A stretch of 32,017 nucleotides of DNA from Anaerolineales bacterium. Its GTDB lineage: Bacteria > Chloroflexota > Anaerolineae > Anaerolineales > Villigracilaceae. Positions 31,876 to 32,017 of the stretch are shown here, piece after piece; within the stretch, counting starts at the first letter, position 1; every line of letters begins with the position of its first letter. The notes below the pieces were generated by a model. The model did not search any database and was not told the origin of the DNA. It saw only the letters and a program-made list of their open reading frames with translations. Both the position numbers and the translations under genes were made by a program. The DNA is taken from contig JAJTXU010000027.1 in assembly GCA_021462845.1 (NCBI GenBank), positions 1 through 32,017 on the forward strand, written 5' to 3'.

Positions 31876-31901
31876 ATCATGGCGTAGAATTCGCGCTCGT
31901 G

Positions 31902-31930
31902 TTGACAAACATATCCTCCCATAGTAACAT
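31902..31930 (+). promoter_or_regulatory. tRNA promoter
   Basis: Consensus -35 TTGACA (31902-31907), a 17-base spacer and -10 TAACAT (31925-31930, 4 of 6). The start near 31937 is 12 bases before the tRNA. Confidence 0.65.
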
Positions 31931-31948
31931 TTGCCGCGCTCTCCCCTC

Positions 31949-32017
31949 GCCGAGGTAGCTCAGTGGTAGAGCAGGGGACTCATAAGCCCTTGGTCGGGAG
32001 TCCGAATCTCCCCCTCG
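31949..32017 (+). tRNA. tRNA with anticodon CAT (Met, elongator or Ile2), 3' end cut off
   Basis: The cloverleaf is readable. Acceptor 5' strand GCCGAGG (31949-31955); D stem GCTC/GAGC; anticodon loop CTCATAA (31979-31985) with CAT at 31981-31983; T stem GGGAG/CTCCC; acceptor 3' strand CCTCG, with the last bases beyond the window. The base at 1 is G and the anticodon stem lacks the three G-C pairs of initiators, so it is an elongator Met or an Ile2 tRNA (lysidine-modified). The T loop reads TCCGAAT instead of the near-universal TTCGAAT. An A-G mismatch closes the anticodon stem. Confidence 0.9.

Overview
The window looks like a chromosome segment from a Chloroflexota bacterium, most likely of the Anaerolineae. 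This is an inference from gene order, the style of the predicted proteins and the repeat-rich spacers; no marker gene here settles it. 

Positions 235-15464 hold a complete 14-subunit complex I (NADH:quinone oxidoreductase) operon in the order nuoA-B-C-D-E-F-G-H-I-J-K-L-M-N, with nuoC and nuoD unfused and the distal N7 cluster ligands present in NuoG. NuoE/F/G form the NADH-oxidising arm, NuoB/C/D/I the connecting arm with the quinone site, and NuoH/J/K/A/L/M/N the proton-pumping membrane arm. A/B, G/H and H/I overlap. Most other junctions carry a hairpin-forming repeat, each of a different family. The left edge (1-68, minus) holds what looks like the first codons of an IS1182-like transposase next to the nuo promoter. 

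Positions 15540-16340 hold the most interesting unit: a strong terminator hairpin, a near-consensus sigma-70 promoter, a roughly 100-nt RNA that folds into a 5' hairpin plus a three-way junction and ends in a U-rich tail, and a convergent DUF3800 gene (an RNase H-like nuclease candidate) whose stop codon touches the RNA's tail. DUF3800 genes are known to neighbour structured RNAs, so this is a candidate RNA-protein system of unknown function. 

Positions 16570-24580 hold mixed housekeeping genes: an FAD amine/amino-acid oxidoreductase, a dual-specificity-type phosphatase, thrC-thrB (the last two steps of threonine synthesis), an SGNH-like lipoprotein, a SAM methyltransferase, a polysaccharide flippase-like protein and a nucleoside phosphorylase. 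Positions 24630-29680 hold an S1C-type serine protease, then a MoxR-DUF58-VWA-VWA cluster. It is followed by an AzlC/AzlD branched-chain amino-acid exporter pair, a receiver protein with a degenerate GGDEF domain (minus strand), and a tRNA with anticodon CAT cut by the right edge. 

Two genome-wide habits stand out. Spacers are built from a small vocabulary of inverted-repeat families, some of which run into coding sequence and supply stop codons, a signal peptide or surface loops. Several genes have a -10 box only 6-10 bases before the ATG, which suggests leaderless mRNAs.
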